Positions 42,796 through 51,777 of a stretch of 64,000 nucleotides of DNA are shown here, piece by piece. Numbering within the stretch: position 1 is the stretch's first letter; every line of letters begins with the position of its first letter. The translations under genes were made by a program, and so were the position numbers. The notes under the pieces are model-generated. The model made no database searches. It was not told where the DNA came from and saw nothing but the letters and a program-made list of their open reading frames with translations. The DNA comes from Anaerolineae bacterium (GTDB lineage: Bacteria > Chloroflexota > Anaerolineae > Promineifilales > Promineifilaceae): the NCBI GenBank assembly GCA_023382655.1, contig JAHDWK010000004.1, forward strand, positions 1 to 64,000, read 5' to 3'.

Positions 42796-43422
42796 TCACT
42801 CCCCAAGCACATCTTCTATATATTTCAATGCTAGGTCTCTCTCAATTTGGGCAACCGCCATAGCGCCCTCGAATTTTCTCTTTGTTTTTAGATAAGCAAT
42901 AGCATCATTTTGTCGCAGGAATTCTTCCTTTTTTTGATGCCATTCATTTTCTAGAACTAATATTCTCTTATCATGATCGCTTTCTATTTTGGCAACCCAT
43001 TCCGCTTTTGATATTTTCCCTCTTTTGGAAGCAATTTCGTATTTGCCTAGAAGTTTGTCATTATGAACTGCCCTAATGATCTTCTCTTCTTCCAATTTGG
43101 CTGCGGTAGCTTTTTGCCTAACTCTTTCCAGAGTTGTTATCATCGCTGGGGATGCTGAGTAGATGGTTGTTCCCTTTTCACGATTGCAATGATTATGAGC
43201 AGGTGCCCAGTTGCAGTAATCGTTGATAGAAAAGCTAGTATCTAAACGGTAATCATGCAAGACAATTTTTAGCTTATCGGGATCATCTAAAAGATACTCG
43301 GGGATGATGTGATCAACTGTCACTTCCCGAAATGAGAAAGGCTCTGAACACCAAAAACACTTTTTCCCATATGTAAGCCAAAGGGCATAACGTTGTTCAG
43401 GTCGGAACTTATATTTGCCCAT
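42796..43422 (-). CDS. HNH endonuclease
   Basis: A 208-residue HNH nuclease. The motif set is 'CFWCSEPF' (first Cys pair), 'VTVDHIIPEYL' (His of the HNH core) and 'NWAPAHNHCNREKG' with Asn, His and Cys. A charged helical C-terminal half (about 115-205) may be a DNA-contact or coiled coil. It is notably AT-richer than its neighbours and contains no ACGGCCGT, though gaps of this length occur elsewhere too. It lies inside the fadA-fadJ interval, hinting at an inserted mobile or defence gene. No methyltransferase or other defence partner is seen. ATG 43422 is preceded by AAGGA. Confidence 0.85.
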   Translation of the reverse strand: MGKYKFRPEQRYALWLTYGKKCFWCSEPFSFREVTVDHIIPEYLLDDPDKLKIVLHDYRLDTSFSINDYCNWAPAHNHCNREKGTTIYSASPAMITTLERVRQKATAAKLEEEKIIRAVHNDKLLGKYEIASKRGKISKAEWVAKIESDHDKRILVLENEWHQKKEEFLRQNDAIAYLKTKRKFEGAMAVAQIERDLALKYIEDVLGE

Positions 43423-43509
43423 TATTTCCTTATCGAACCTTGCCAGTTTTTGGCATCAAAAATAACTCCATTGCGAACCACCTCACCAATTTGAATAGTC
43501 ATCATTTTG

Positions 43510-43547
43510 TCCGTGAAAATTCGCCCAATCTGCGTCATCCGCGAATA
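43510..43547 (+). repeat. Direct repeat copy 1 flanking mazEF
   Basis: A 38-base element (begins TCCGTGAAAATTCGCC, ends near TCATCCGCGAATA) that aligns in direct orientation with 44211-44248, about 28 of 36 bases identical. It ends 6 bases before the mazF stop codon. The words resemble the dispersed repeats at 12164 and 52642. Confidence 0.65.
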
Positions 43548-43553
43548 GTTCTT

Positions 43554-43889
43554 CTAGATGCCAAGCAGTTTCCCTAATCGTTTCTGAACTTGTTGAACGG
43601 TAGCTGCTGGTAGGGTGCAAAACCATTCAGCCTGCCTGATACGCCAATCAAGATTTTTAACTTGATCAGACAGGATAACTCCCTTTGCGGGTAAACCATC
43701 AGGAATTTTGACCTCAAACGGATACCCTTTCACCTGAGTGGTAATGGGGCACAGAATGGCTAAACCGACCTTGCCATTATAGGCAGCGGGTGAAACGACC
43801 AGCGCCGGCCTTCGACCAGCTTGCTCATGCCCGGCTTGGGGATCGAAATTTAACCAGACGACATCACCCCGATCTGGGACATAGGCCAT
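43554..43889 (-). CDS. mazF: MazF-type mRNA interferase toxin
   Basis: A 111-residue PemK/MazF toxin. It has 'YVPDRGDVVWLNFDPQAGHEQAGRRPALVVS' (split across residues 3-33) with the conserved Arg of the catalytic strand, and 'CPITTQVKGYPFEV' in the middle. MazF cleaves single-stranded RNA at short target sequences. It starts 3 bases after the mazE-like antitoxin stop, so translation is coupled. Downstream is a direct-repeat copy. Confidence 0.9.
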   Translation of the reverse strand: MAYVPDRGDVVWLNFDPQAGHEQAGRRPALVVSPAAYNGKVGLAILCPITTQVKGYPFEVKIPDGLPAKGVILSDQVKNLDWRIRQAEWFCTLPAATVQQVQKRLGKLLGI

Positions 43890-43892
43890 TAT

Positions 43893-44135
43893 TTACCAGA
43901 CCTCGTTGCCTACGGCCGGGCCCGTACTCACTTCTCTGTGCAGATTGTCGGGCGTGATATCGGCCAGGAGTTTCTCCAGCGCTATTTCCGGTTCTTCTAT
44001 GGGCACAATGACCAGTTTCCCATCTATAATTGTTACTTCAACAGGTGAGTCCGGCATAATTGCAATTTCGTCGGCAAACGCCTTAGGAATACGCAACGCC
44101 AGACTGTTTCCCCACTTTTGCACTCTTGTTTGCAT
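43893..44135 (-). CDS. mazE: AbrB/MazE-type antitoxin
   Basis: Eighty residues from ATG 44135, preceded by GGAGGTG at the right distance; upstream frame to 44228 is not coding. The swapped-hairpin AbrB fold is shown by 'TRVQKWGNSLALRIPKAFA' (residues 3-21) and 'VEVTIIDGKLVIVPI'. The acidic C-terminus would wrap around and block MazF, and the N-terminus would bind its own promoter. It is upstream of mazF, 3 bases apart. Confidence 0.9.
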   Translation of the reverse strand: MQTRVQKWGNSLALRIPKAFADEIAIMPDSPVEVTIIDGKLVIVPIEEPEIALEKLLADITPDNLHREVSTGPAVGNEVW

Positions 44136-44210
44136 ATGACACCTCCAAATAATGTATCTACAATGATGATACATCTGTACTGTAAAGCAGGCAAGCACCC
44201 CCCTTCCCAA

Positions 44211-44248
44211 TCCGTGACAATCCGCCAAATCCGTGTCATCTGTGGTTC
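44211..44248 (+). repeat. Direct repeat copy 2 flanking mazEF
   Basis: A 38-base element (TCCGTGACAATCCGCC... TCATCTGTGG) aligned directly with 43510-43547. It abuts the thiolase stop codon at 44251. The two copies bracket mazE and mazF exactly, which suggests either insertion of the module between existing dispersed repeats or repeat-mediated mobility. Confidence 0.65.
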
Positions 44249-44250
44249 AT

Positions 44251-45462
44251 TCACACCCGCTCGATGACTGTAGCGATGCCCATGCCGCCACCGACACAGA
44301 GGGAAACCACGGCCGTACCCATCCCCGTCCGCTCTAACTCATCCAACACCGTGCCCAACAACATGGCGCCGGTTGCGCCCAGTGGGTGGCCCATGGCAAT
44401 GGCGCCGCCGTTGACGTTCACATTCTCCGCCCCTTCAATGCCCAGGTCGCGCATGTAACGCAGCGGCACCACGGCAAACGCCTCGTTGATTTCAAACAGG
44501 TCAATGTCTTGCACGGTCATGCCGGCCTGCTTGAGCGCCTTTTTAGTCGCCGGGCCGGGGCCAACCAGCATAATGGTCGGTTCTGTGCCCACCAGCGCCC
44601 CGGCGCGGATGCGGGCGCGCGGTTTTAGCCCCAACGCCTCCCCCTTCTCCTTGCTGCCGATGAGCACCAGCGACGCCCCATCCACAAGGCCGGACGAGTT
44701 CCCGGCCGTATGCACATGGTTCAGCCGCTCTACTTCCGGGTAACGCTGCATGGCCACGGCGTCAAAACCCATCTCGCCCATCATCTCAAACGCCGGGTTC
44801 AGTTTGCCCAATCCTTCCATGGTTGTGTCCGGGCGGATGTATTCATCTTTTTCCAGGATGACCAGCCCGTTTTGGTCGCGTACGGGCACGATGGAGCGGT
44901 CAAAGTAGCCGTTGTCGCGGGCGTGGGCGGCGCGTTGTTGGGATTGCAGGGCGAAACGGTCTATGTCTTCACGGCCGTAGCCCTCCAATGTAGCAATCAA
45001 ATCCGCGCTGATCCCCTGGGGCACAAAGTGGGTCTTGGCGTTCACCGCCGGGTCCATAATCCACGCCCCGCCATCTGACCCCATGGGGATGCGGCTCATG
45101 GATTCCACGCCACCGGCGACCACCAGGTCTTCCCAACCGGAGCGGACCTTCATGGCCGCCATATTCACCGTTTCCAGGCCGGAGGCGCAGAAGCGGTTAA
45201 TTTGCATACCGGGTGTATCCACGTCCCACCCGGCATAAATGGCCGCCGTGCGCGGAATCACTGCTCCCTGTTCACCAATGGGCGAGACGACGCCGAGTAC
45301 AATGTCATCTACCTGCGAGGTGTCCAGGTCATGCCGCTGCTGCATCTCCCGCATCAGCGTTGCCAGCAGGTCAACGGGGGCCACTTCATACAGGCTGCCG
45401 TTTGTTTTGCCTTTGCCGCGTGGGGTACGGATGGCGTCAAAAATGTAGGCTTCTAGGGTCAT
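44251..45462 (-). CDS. fadA: Acetyl-CoA acyltransferase (thiolase)
   Basis: A 403-residue degradative thiolase. Nucleophile Cys in '[18 protein letters not shown]' (about 84-101), '[15 protein letters not shown]' thereafter, His in '[19 protein letters not shown]' (about 349) and second Cys in '[13 protein letters not shown]'. It cleaves 3-ketoacyl-CoA to acetyl-CoA and shortened acyl-CoA, the last step of beta-oxidation, and pairs with fadJ at 40668. I set the start at ATG 45462, which has AAGGAG; an ATG-like start upstream at 45489 does not. Confidence 0.93.
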   Translation of the reverse strand: MTLEAYIFDAIRTPRGKGKTNGSLYEVAPVDLLATLMREMQQRHDLDTSQVDDIVLGVVSPIGEQGAVIPRTAAIYAGWDVDTPGMQINRFCASGLETVNMAAMKVRSGWEDLVVAGGVESMSRIPMGSDGGAWIMDPAVNAKTHFVPQGISADLIATLEGYGREDIDRFALQSQQRAAHARDNGYFDRSIVPVRDQNGLVILEKDEYIRPDTTMEGLGKLNPAFEMMGEMGFDAVAMQRYPEVERLNHVHTAGNSSGLVDGASLVLIGSKEKGEALGLKPRARIRAGALVGTEPTIMLVGPGPATKKALKQAGMTVQDIDLFEINEAFAVVPLRYMRDLGIEGAENVNVNGGAIAMGHPLGATGAMLLGTVLDELERTGMGTAVVSLCVGGGMGIATVIERV

Positions 45463-45477
45463 GCTGTTCTCCTTATC

Positions 45478-45535
45478 GTAATCCGTCAACCGTAATCCGT
45501 AACCGGTTTACAGGTCACGGATTGCGGATTGCACT
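45478..45535. repeat. CCGTAATCC-word inverted repeat
   Basis: The words CGTAATCCGT and GGATTGCGGATTGC recur on opposite strands around 45490-45535, giving an imperfect hairpin upstream of the thiolase start. Related arrays are at 6761 and 58683. The remaining spacer to 45678 holds no gene I can see. Confidence 0.5.
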
Positions 45536-45678
45536 CTATTGTAACCCGTTTTAGGGTAGTAGACAGTTGGGACGGGCAAAAGGGTGACTGTTTTCTTACC
45601 CGCTAAATTACCGTAGAATGTCTTTGTCCGGTATCCTGTGGAGATTAGCGAAATTGTCTGATCTCTGGAGCAGTTCAT

Positions 45679-46665
45679 ATGCAATGGTACGGCCGTATTC
45701 CTCGCTTACTGGCGCTCTTGGCCCTGTTTCTGCAAACGTTCGCCTTGTCAGCCTGTGGGCGTTCAGAGCCGGAGATGCTGCACATTGGTGTGGTTAACTT
45801 GTCGCCGCGTCTGGCGGCGGTGCTGGATGGTTTCAAGGCAGGTATGGGGGAATTGGGGTATGTGGAAGGCGTCAATGTGGCCTATTTCTATGATGGCCCG
45901 GCGGCAAGCATCGCCGCTCTTGATGACAAGGTGCAGTCCTTGCTGAACGCTGACGTGGATTTGATCGTGGCGATCAGCACGCCGGCGGCCCAGGCAGCGC
46001 ACCGGTTGGCCCAGGATAGCGACACGCCGGTAGTATTTGGCCCGGTCACAGACCCGGTAGCCGCCGGCGTGGTGGCGAGTGTGCCCCATCCCGGTGGGGT
46101 AGCTACCGGTGTAAGACTGGGCGTGGAAAGTGAAGTCGAACGATTGGAATGGTTGTTACAGGTTGACGAATACATTCAGCGTATTTACATCCCATATAAC
46201 CCGGATGATGCCAGTGCCGTAAGTTCGGTCACGGCCGTGTCTGCGGCCGCCGCCAAGCTGGGCCGAGTTGTCATCTTGCGCGAGGCGCACACTGACGAGG
46301 AGATCGCCGCCGCCATTGCTAACGTGCCCGAAGATGTTGACGCCATTTTACTGCCCCAGGATAGCCTGGTGGCGGCACGCATTGACGATTTTGCGGCGGT
46401 AGCCATCAACCGGCAACTTCCCCTTTCCACGCCCACTGATGAGCAAGTAGAGCGGGGCGCGCTCATCTCTTACAGTTTTCGCTTGCATGAGTTAGGCGCC
46501 CAAATGGCCCGGCTGGCGGGCCAGATTCTGCAAGGAACGTCCCCGGCCGATTTGCCGGTGGAAACGGCGCACTTTTTTCTAACGGTCAATTTGCAAACGG
46601 CCGCCGCCATTAATGTGGAGATTCCCGACATCGTTCTGCAATCAGCCGACAGGCTGATTCGGTAA
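45679..46665 (+). CDS. TrpX-type ABC substrate-binding lipoprotein 1
   Basis: A 328-residue lipoprotein. Signal segment ends in Leu-Ser-Ala-Cys (Cys26). The remainder matches the 'ABC_sub_bind' (TrpX-like) family: 'IGVVNLSPRLAAVLDGFKAGMGELGYVEG', 'LIVAISTPAAQAAHRLAQDSDTPVVFGPVTDPVAAG' and 'PGGVATG' in order. Homologues bind tryptophan, tyrosine or other aromatic compounds. No ABC permease or ATPase gene is adjacent; instead a sensor kinase follows 7 bases later. It may present a ligand to that kinase. CTGGAGC lies upstream of ATG 45679. Confidence 0.85.
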   Translation: MQWYGRIPRLLALLALFLQTFALSACGRSEPEMLHIGVVNLSPRLAAVLDGFKAGMGELGYVEGVNVAYFYDGPAASIAALDDKVQSLLNADVDLIVAISTPAAQAAHRLAQDSDTPVVFGPVTDPVAAGVVASVPHPGGVATGVRLGVESEVERLEWLLQVDEYIQRIYIPYNPDDASAVSSVTAVSAAAAKLGRVVILREAHTDEEIAAAIANVPEDVDAILLPQDSLVAARIDDFAAVAINRQLPLSTPTDEQVERGALISYSFRLHELGAQMARLAGQILQGTSPADLPVETAHFFLTVNLQTAAAINVEIPDIVLQSADRLIR

Positions 46666-46672
46666 ATTTCTC

Positions 46673-48508
46673 ATGCGCAGTACTATTCATACCCGTCTGG
46701 CAGTGGCTTTTATTGGTCTGGCTGTCATTCCGCTTTTGTCGGTGGGCCTGGGGTTGGCCTGGCAAACCGTACAGGTGCAGCGCGCCCAGGCATTGCAACG
46801 CGAACAACAAATGGCGTGGTCAGTAGCGGTGGAGGTTCATGCGTTTATGAATGGCCTGGAACGAGAGCTGTTGCAGGTGGCGCGTGTGCATGATCTGGCC
46901 AAACAGACGCCAGAGCAGCAGGAATTGATATTGACCCAACTACTGGCCTTCCAGCCGGCCTTTACTGAATTGGCCTTGTTAGACGCGCAGGGAGGGGAAA
47001 GGATACGATTGGCTCGTTTAGGCATTGTGACGCCGGCAGACCTGGTTGACCGTTCCCAACTGCCGGAGTTTGTGGCCCCAATGACCACCCGTACCATCTA
47101 TTACAGCCCGGTATGGTTTGATGCCAATACGGGTGAGCCGTTAATAGTCACCGGTCTGCCCCTGGAAAATTTGCGCACGGGCGAAGCAGAAGGTGTATTG
47201 GTGGCGGTGATTGCCCTAAAAAGCGTATGGGATTTGATTGCCGGTATGGCTGTGGCTGAAGGGGAGGCGGTTTATATTGTGAATGAGGTAGGGCAGGTGA
47301 TAGCCCATCGCAATCCGTCATTGGTGCTGCGGAATACCCGGTTTGCGGTACCGCTAACAGACGGGGTTCATCAGGGGTTAACGGGTACGGCCGTGTTTCT
47401 GGCTGCCGAAGATTTGCATTTTGGCGACCGCCGTCTGTCGGTGGTGGCGGAGCGCACGGTGGCAGATGCTCTCACGTTGGCCCTGGATGCCGTCAAAGTG
47501 ACCCTGGTGATGATGGTCGCCACGTTTGTTATTGCTCTTACCGTTGGCGTCCTGGTGGTGCGCCGGATCGTCCAGCCCTTGCAGCAATTGGCGACGGCAG
47601 CGCATGAAATCCGGGAGGGGAACCTGGCTGTCCGCGTTGCCGTGCCCGACCGCCAGGACGAAATCCACCAACTGGCCGAAGCGTTTAATAGCATGGCGTC
47701 CCGGTTGGAAGTGACAATGGCCGGGTTGGAACAAAATATCCAGAAGTTACAACAGGCTGAGAAAACGCTGGCAACCTATACCGCCGAATTGGAGCGCAAC
47801 AATAGCGAACTACAATCGTTTGCTTATGTGGCTTCCCATGATTTGCAGGAACCGCTGCGTAAAATCAGGACATTTAGTGACCGGTTGCAGTCTACGTATG
47901 CGGGCGCGTTGGATGAACGGGGCCTGGATTATCTGCGGCGGATGCAACATGCAGCCGAACGCATGCAAGTGCTGATTCATGATTTGTTACTCTTTTCGCG
48001 GGTCACGACCCAGGCGCAGCCGGTGCGAGTGGTGAGCCTGCACAAGGTGCTGGACGGCGTTCTCTCTGACCTGGAAGTGCATATTGAAGAGGTACAAGCC
48101 CAGGTGGTGGTGGGGTATTTGCCGATTATCGAGGCGGATCCCACCCAAATGCGCCAGTTGTTTCAAAATTTATTGACCAATGCCCTCAAGTTTCACAAGC
48201 CCGATCAGCCGCCGCTTATCTTGATACGCAGCGAAAAAGTGGTGGGCAACGACCGTAACCCCTACTGCTGGCAAATCACTGTTGCCGACAACGGAATTGG
48301 CTTTGAAGAAAAGTATGCCGACCGTATCTTCACCATTTTTCAGCGGCTGCACGGCCGTCAGAGTTACGAAGGTACCGGCGTCGGTCTGGCTATTTGCCGC
48401 AAGATTGTCGAACGGCATCATGGGCACATCACCGCCCATAGCCAGCCGGGGGAAGGAGCTACGTTTATCATCACCCTACCCGAACGGCAAGAAGCCCAAA
48501 CGCTGTAG
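46673..48508 (+). CDS. Transmembrane sensor histidine kinase
   Basis: A 611-residue membrane kinase. Two membrane helices (about 10-32 and 262-285) enclose an outer sensor domain of about 230 residues resembling dCache ('RTIYYSPVWFDANTGEPLIVTGLPL', here residues 141-165). A HAMP domain follows (about 285-340, 'RRIVQPLQQLATAAHEIREG'), then a coiled linker, H-box 'SFAYVASHDLQEPLRKIRTF' (His about 389) and ATPase with NLLTNALKF, DNGIGFEEKYADRIF and GTGVGLAIC. It would sense an outer ligand, possibly through the flanking binding proteins. No response regulator is adjacent. Confidence 0.88.
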   Translation: MRSTIHTRLAVAFIGLAVIPLLSVGLGLAWQTVQVQRAQALQREQQMAWSVAVEVHAFMNGLERELLQVARVHDLAKQTPEQQELILTQLLAFQPAFTELALLDAQGGERIRLARLGIVTPADLVDRSQLPEFVAPMTTRTIYYSPVWFDANTGEPLIVTGLPLENLRTGEAEGVLVAVIALKSVWDLIAGMAVAEGEAVYIVNEVGQVIAHRNPSLVLRNTRFAVPLTDGVHQGLTGTAVFLAAEDLHFGDRRLSVVAERTVADALTLALDAVKVTLVMMVATFVIALTVGVLVVRRIVQPLQQLATAAHEIREGNLAVRVAVPDRQDEIHQLAEAFNSMASRLEVTMAGLEQNIQKLQQAEKTLATYTAELERNNSELQSFAYVASHDLQEPLRKIRTFSDRLQSTYAGALDERGLDYLRRMQHAAERMQVLIHDLLLFSRVTTQAQPVRVVSLHKVLDGVLSDLEVHIEEVQAQVVVGYLPIIEADPTQMRQLFQNLLTNALKFHKPDQPPLILIRSEKVVGNDRNPYCWQITVADNGIGFEEKYADRIFTIFQRLHGRQSYEGTGVGLAICRKIVERHHGHITAHSQPGEGATFIITLPERQEAQTL

Positions 48509-48519
48509 CTCCCCGATTT

Positions 48520-48556
48520 AGCCCCCGTCGGTTTCCAGACACCCATGGGGGCTTTC
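48520..48556 (+). terminator. Possible intrinsic terminator after sensor kinase
   Basis: AGCCCCC (48520-48526) pairs with GGGGGCT (48547-48553), followed by TTTC. The loop is long (20 bases). Because this would be just upstream of the second binding-protein gene it could be an attenuator. It argues that the real start of that gene lies after 48560. Confidence 0.5.
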
Positions 48557-48574
48557 AAAAAAGAGATGAGAACT

Positions 48575-49564
48575 ATGAAGTTGCGCAGCGCGATAATGGC
48601 AGTCAATCTACGGTTGCTGCTACTTTTTTGCCTTTTTGGCTGGCTGGCGGCGTGTGAACAGAGTAAACAACCGATCAAAATTGGCATCCTGAATACCTCG
48701 CTCTTCACCGAAGATTCTGTATCTGGTTTCAGGGATGGCATGACGGAGTTGGGCTATATCGAAGGCGAAACGATCATTTACCTCTATGCCGGGGTCATTG
48801 AGGAGCCTGAGGCTTTGGCGCAAGAGGCACAACGGCTGGTTGCGCAAGAAGTGGACCTCATCTTCGCAGCCAGTACACCGGCCACTCAGGCGGGCAAGGC
48901 GGCTACGGCCGATACCGATATTCCCATTGTCTTTGACGCCATCATTGACCCGGTGAGCGCCGGGTTTGTGGAAAATCGGCAGCGGCCCGGTGGCCAGATC
49001 ACGGGAGTTTCTGTAGGCGAATTAGGCTCACAAGTCCTGCAAAAAAATATCGAATGGCTGATAAACATTGCCCCCCAAACCCAGAAAATATACGCTGTGT
49101 ATGATGCTGACCAGCCACCTGTCTTTGTAGAACCAGCCCTTGTCTCTTTGGCCGAAGCGGAACATTTGTTATCCGTGGACATTGAGATTGTAGCTGTGGC
49201 TGATACACAGGATGTGCAGACACTCATTGACAATTTGGACCAGGCGGATGGGTTGTTTGCTTTCAATGCGCCTTCAGCCTTTGATATGCTGGTTGCCGCT
49301 TCGTTGGATAAGCACATTCCCCTGGGAGTACAGAGCCAGATTGGTGTGCAACAGGGGGCGCTGTTTACCTACCTTCCTGATTTTACAGAATCGGGTAAGC
49401 AAGCGGCGCGGTTGGCAGATGAGATATTACAGGGGCAAAACCCGGCCGAAATTCCTGTTGAGTTTCCACAACTATATCTCTTCATCAATCTGAATACGGC
49501 CGAAACAATCGGCCTGGACATCTCTGAAGACGTATTGGAATCGGCATATCGCTTGTTTCGTTAA
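48575..49564 (+). CDS. TrpX-type ABC substrate-binding lipoprotein 2
   Basis: A paralogue of the 45679 gene, about 329 residues. Start uncertain: ATG 48545, 48566 and 48575 are in frame; I prefer 48575, which gives a compact signal peptide (MKLRSAIMAVNLR then hydrophobic core, ending Leu-Ala-Ala-Cys). The mature protein shows 'IGILNTSLFTEDSVSGFRDGMTELGYIEG', 'LIFAASTPATQAGKAATADTDIPIVFDAIIDPVSAG' and 'PGGQITG'. The family binds small ligands outside the membrane for transport. Lacking transport genes and flanking a sensor kinase suggests a signalling role. Confidence 0.85.
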   Translation: MKLRSAIMAVNLRLLLLFCLFGWLAACEQSKQPIKIGILNTSLFTEDSVSGFRDGMTELGYIEGETIIYLYAGVIEEPEALAQEAQRLVAQEVDLIFAASTPATQAGKAATADTDIPIVFDAIIDPVSAGFVENRQRPGGQITGVSVGELGSQVLQKNIEWLINIAPQTQKIYAVYDADQPPVFVEPALVSLAEAEHLLSVDIEIVAVADTQDVQTLIDNLDQADGLFAFNAPSAFDMLVAASLDKHIPLGVQSQIGVQQGALFTYLPDFTESGKQAARLADEILQGQNPAEIPVEFPQLYLFINLNTAETIGLDISEDVLESAYRLFR

Positions 49565-49622
49565 GGTAGGAGATGGAAAGATTTGATCTCCAATCTCCTA
49601 ATCTCTCAGTATAATCCCCGCC

Positions 49623-51527
49623 ATGCACACCATGAGAAATAGCCTGCTCCGCGTGTCCGTGCTGGCGCTGCTATTGCTGGCGTTTGGGCTGCGCTTTCAT
49701 CTGCTGGCAGTGCAGTCCTTTTGGAATGACGAGGGCAACAGCGCCCGCCTGAGCGAACGGTCAGTGGCGCTCATTATTGAGGGCACTGCCAGCGATATTC
49801 ACCCACCGCTCTATTACCTGCTGCTGCATGGCTGGCGGCAGTTGGCGGGAGACACGGAGTTTGGGCTGCGGGCGTTTTCGGCGTTTGCCGGGGTGCTGCT
49901 GGTGGCGGGGGTGGCCGCGTTCAGCCGGATTATCCAACCACGTGATCGTTGGCGCGGGGGGATGGTGAGGGTGGCGGCTTTGTTAACGGCCGTCAACCCC
50001 GCTCTCATTTACTACAGCCAGGAAACCCGCATGTATGCCTTGCTTGGTCTATTGGCCGTTCTGTCCAGCTGGTCGTTGTGGCAATGGCGGGTGGCGGCGG
50101 GCCGGGCGCGCTGGCTCTGGGCGATGGCTTATGTACTGTTGGCGGCTGCCGGTCTGTATACTCACTACTTTTTCCCGGCGGTGCTAATCGCCCACAATCT
50201 GATCGTGTTGGCCTGGCTGCTCACATTCGCGCGTTCGGGGGGCCGGGCAACGGCCGTGCGCCGTCTGGCGCTGCCCTGGGCGGGCATGATGCTGGTCGTC
50301 TTGCTGCTCTATGCGCCCTGGCTGCCCATCTTTGCCCAACAATTTGGCGCGGATGATTTGGGCGAACGGGGGTCGCTGCTGGTGTTTCTGCTCACGGCCG
50401 TGTCCTGGATGACATTCGGTGCGACCATTGCTGCCGAAACGGTACGGTGGGCGGTTATACTCATCGGGATTCTGTTGTTCATCGGGCTATGGCTGGGGCG
50501 GCGGTGGGTGTGGGGTACGGCCGTGTGCCTGCTCATCCCCCTGCTACTAATGTATGTGGCGGGCACGGTGCAGCCGGAATATCTCAAATTTTTGTTGGTG
50601 GCTGTCCCATTTTTCCTGGTTTTGCTGGCAACGGCCGTCACCACTGCCCGGCAGCGATCTACCCGTGTCATCCTGCCTATCCTGCTCATTGGCGTCCTCA
50701 CCGTGGGCACATTCTCCTCTCTGCGCAATTTGTATACCAACCCCGCCTACGCCCGCGCCGATTACCGGGGCATGGCGGCCCGCATCCTGGCCGACGACCA
50801 TCCCGGCGCGGGTATCATCCTCAACGCGCCCAACCAGTGGGAAGTGTTTACCTACTACTACCCGGATGACACGGCCTTGTACCCCCTTCCAGAAGGGCGC
50901 AGCCGCCCCACGCCGGCAGCCGTTGATGCCGCCCTGACTGCCATCACCGCCCAACATGACCGGCTCTACGCCATCTTCTGGGGCGAAGCGCAGCGCGACC
51001 CGGAACGGCTGATCGAACGCTGGCTGGATGCCCATGCCTTCAAAGCGCGGGACGAATGGGTGGGGGATGTGCGCTTTGTGATGTATGCCGTGCCGCCCGA
51101 ACCAGCGACGACGATGGACACGGCCGTACACATTCCCTTTGGCGACGCCATTACTCTGGTCGGCTATACACTCGACAAGACCGACTGCCGACCGGGGGAT
51201 ATTGTGCCGGTGACGCTGTTCTGGCAAACGGCCGTGTCCCTCGAGCAACGTTACAAGGTCTTCCTGCACCTCATCGGCCCGGATGGGCAGTTAGTAGCTC
51301 AACGTGACAGCGAACCGGGCGGCGGGTTAAACCTGACCACCATCTGGCCGCCGGGCGAAACGGTCATTGATAATCACGGCCTGCTGCTGCCAACCGATTT
51401 GCCACCCGGCCGCTACACGTTGCTGCTAGGGCTGTATGACATCGCCGACCCCACCGCCCGCCTGCCGGTCTTAACCCCTACCGGCGAAACAGACACCCTC
51501 CCCCTCGCCGAAATCACCATGCGCTGA
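49623..51527 (+). CDS. GT39-type glycosyltransferase membrane protein
   Basis: A 634-residue polytopic protein with about ten hydrophobic helices (first at about 10-30). The first outer loop 'SFWNDEGNSARLSER' and 'DIHPPLYYLLLHGW' are the acidic and His-Pro-Pro motifs typical of GT39/ArnT/PMT-like GT-C enzymes. The last about 150 residues are soluble and beta-rich with 'IPFGDAITLVGYTL', 'PVTLFWQT' and 'KVFLHLIGPDGQLVAQRD', like a carbohydrate-binding domain seen in other Chloroflexota glycosyltransferases. Reaction: sugar transfer from a lipid-phosphate sugar to an outer acceptor (by family). ATG 49623 or 49632. Confidence 0.82.
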   Translation: MHTMRNSLLRVSVLALLLLAFGLRFHLLAVQSFWNDEGNSARLSERSVALIIEGTASDIHPPLYYLLLHGWRQLAGDTEFGLRAFSAFAGVLLVAGVAAFSRIIQPRDRWRGGMVRVAALLTAVNPALIYYSQETRMYALLGLLAVLSSWSLWQWRVAAGRARWLWAMAYVLLAAAGLYTHYFFPAVLIAHNLIVLAWLLTFARSGGRATAVRRLALPWAGMMLVVLLLYAPWLPIFAQQFGADDLGERGSLLVFLLTAVSWMTFGATIAAETVRWAVILIGILLFIGLWLGRRWVWGTAVCLLIPLLLMYVAGTVQPEYLKFLLVAVPFFLVLLATAVTTARQRSTRVILPILLIGVLTVGTFSSLRNLYTNPAYARADYRGMAARILADDHPGAGIILNAPNQWEVFTYYYPDDTALYPLPEGRSRPTPAAVDAALTAITAQHDRLYAIFWGEAQRDPERLIERWLDAHAFKARDEWVGDVRFVMYAVPPEPATTMDTAVHIPFGDAITLVGYTLDKTDCRPGDIVPVTLFWQTAVSLEQRYKVFLHLIGPDGQLVAQRDSEPGGGLNLTTIWPPGETVIDNHGLLLPTDLPPGRYTLLLGLYDIADPTARLPVLTPTGETDTLPLAEITMR

Positions 51528-51572
51528 TCCCCAATAGATGGGCTTCAAAATTTCGCCTGGGACGGCGTGAAA

Positions 51573-51606
51573 CGTGATGCGTGATTCGTGACATTCACGC
51601 ATCACG
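51573..51606. repeat. GTGATGC-word palindrome
   Basis: Perfect 12-base arms (CGTGATGCGTGA at 51573-51584, complement at 51595-51606), 10-base loop. Shares its word with the longer element at 63895-63955. It lies in the spacer after the glycosyltransferase gene. Confidence 0.7.
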
Positions 51607-51625
51607 GCCCGTCACTCCCCTATAT

Positions 51626-51667
51626 GCCACGAGAGTCAAAATTCGTGTCATTCGTCCCATTCGTGGC
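51626..51667. repeat. GCCACGAGAG-family inverted repeat, copy 2
   Basis: GCCACGA at 51626-51632 pairs with TCGTGGC at 51661-51667; the left word GCCACGAGAGTCAAA resembles 21784-21798. Internal words ATTCGTGTCATTCGT repeat. The rest of the 250-base spacer to 51777 shows no gene. Confidence 0.55.
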
Positions 51668-51777
51668 TGATTAAAATTTGCTCAGATCGCGCGCTTGCTC
51701 TCGCCAGTTTTCACCCTTCGTGGCACAATTGCGGGCTGGTAATTTAGACACCTACATAAGATACAACGAGGACAAGT

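Noticed and set aside
42475..44310. Lack of ACGGCCGT in the HNH-mazEF region as proof of foreign origin
   Set aside because: With a mean spacing near 550 bases, several gaps of 1.8-2.9 kb are expected in 64 kb; gaps as long occur in native genes (29.9-32.8 kb, 60.5-62.9 kb).
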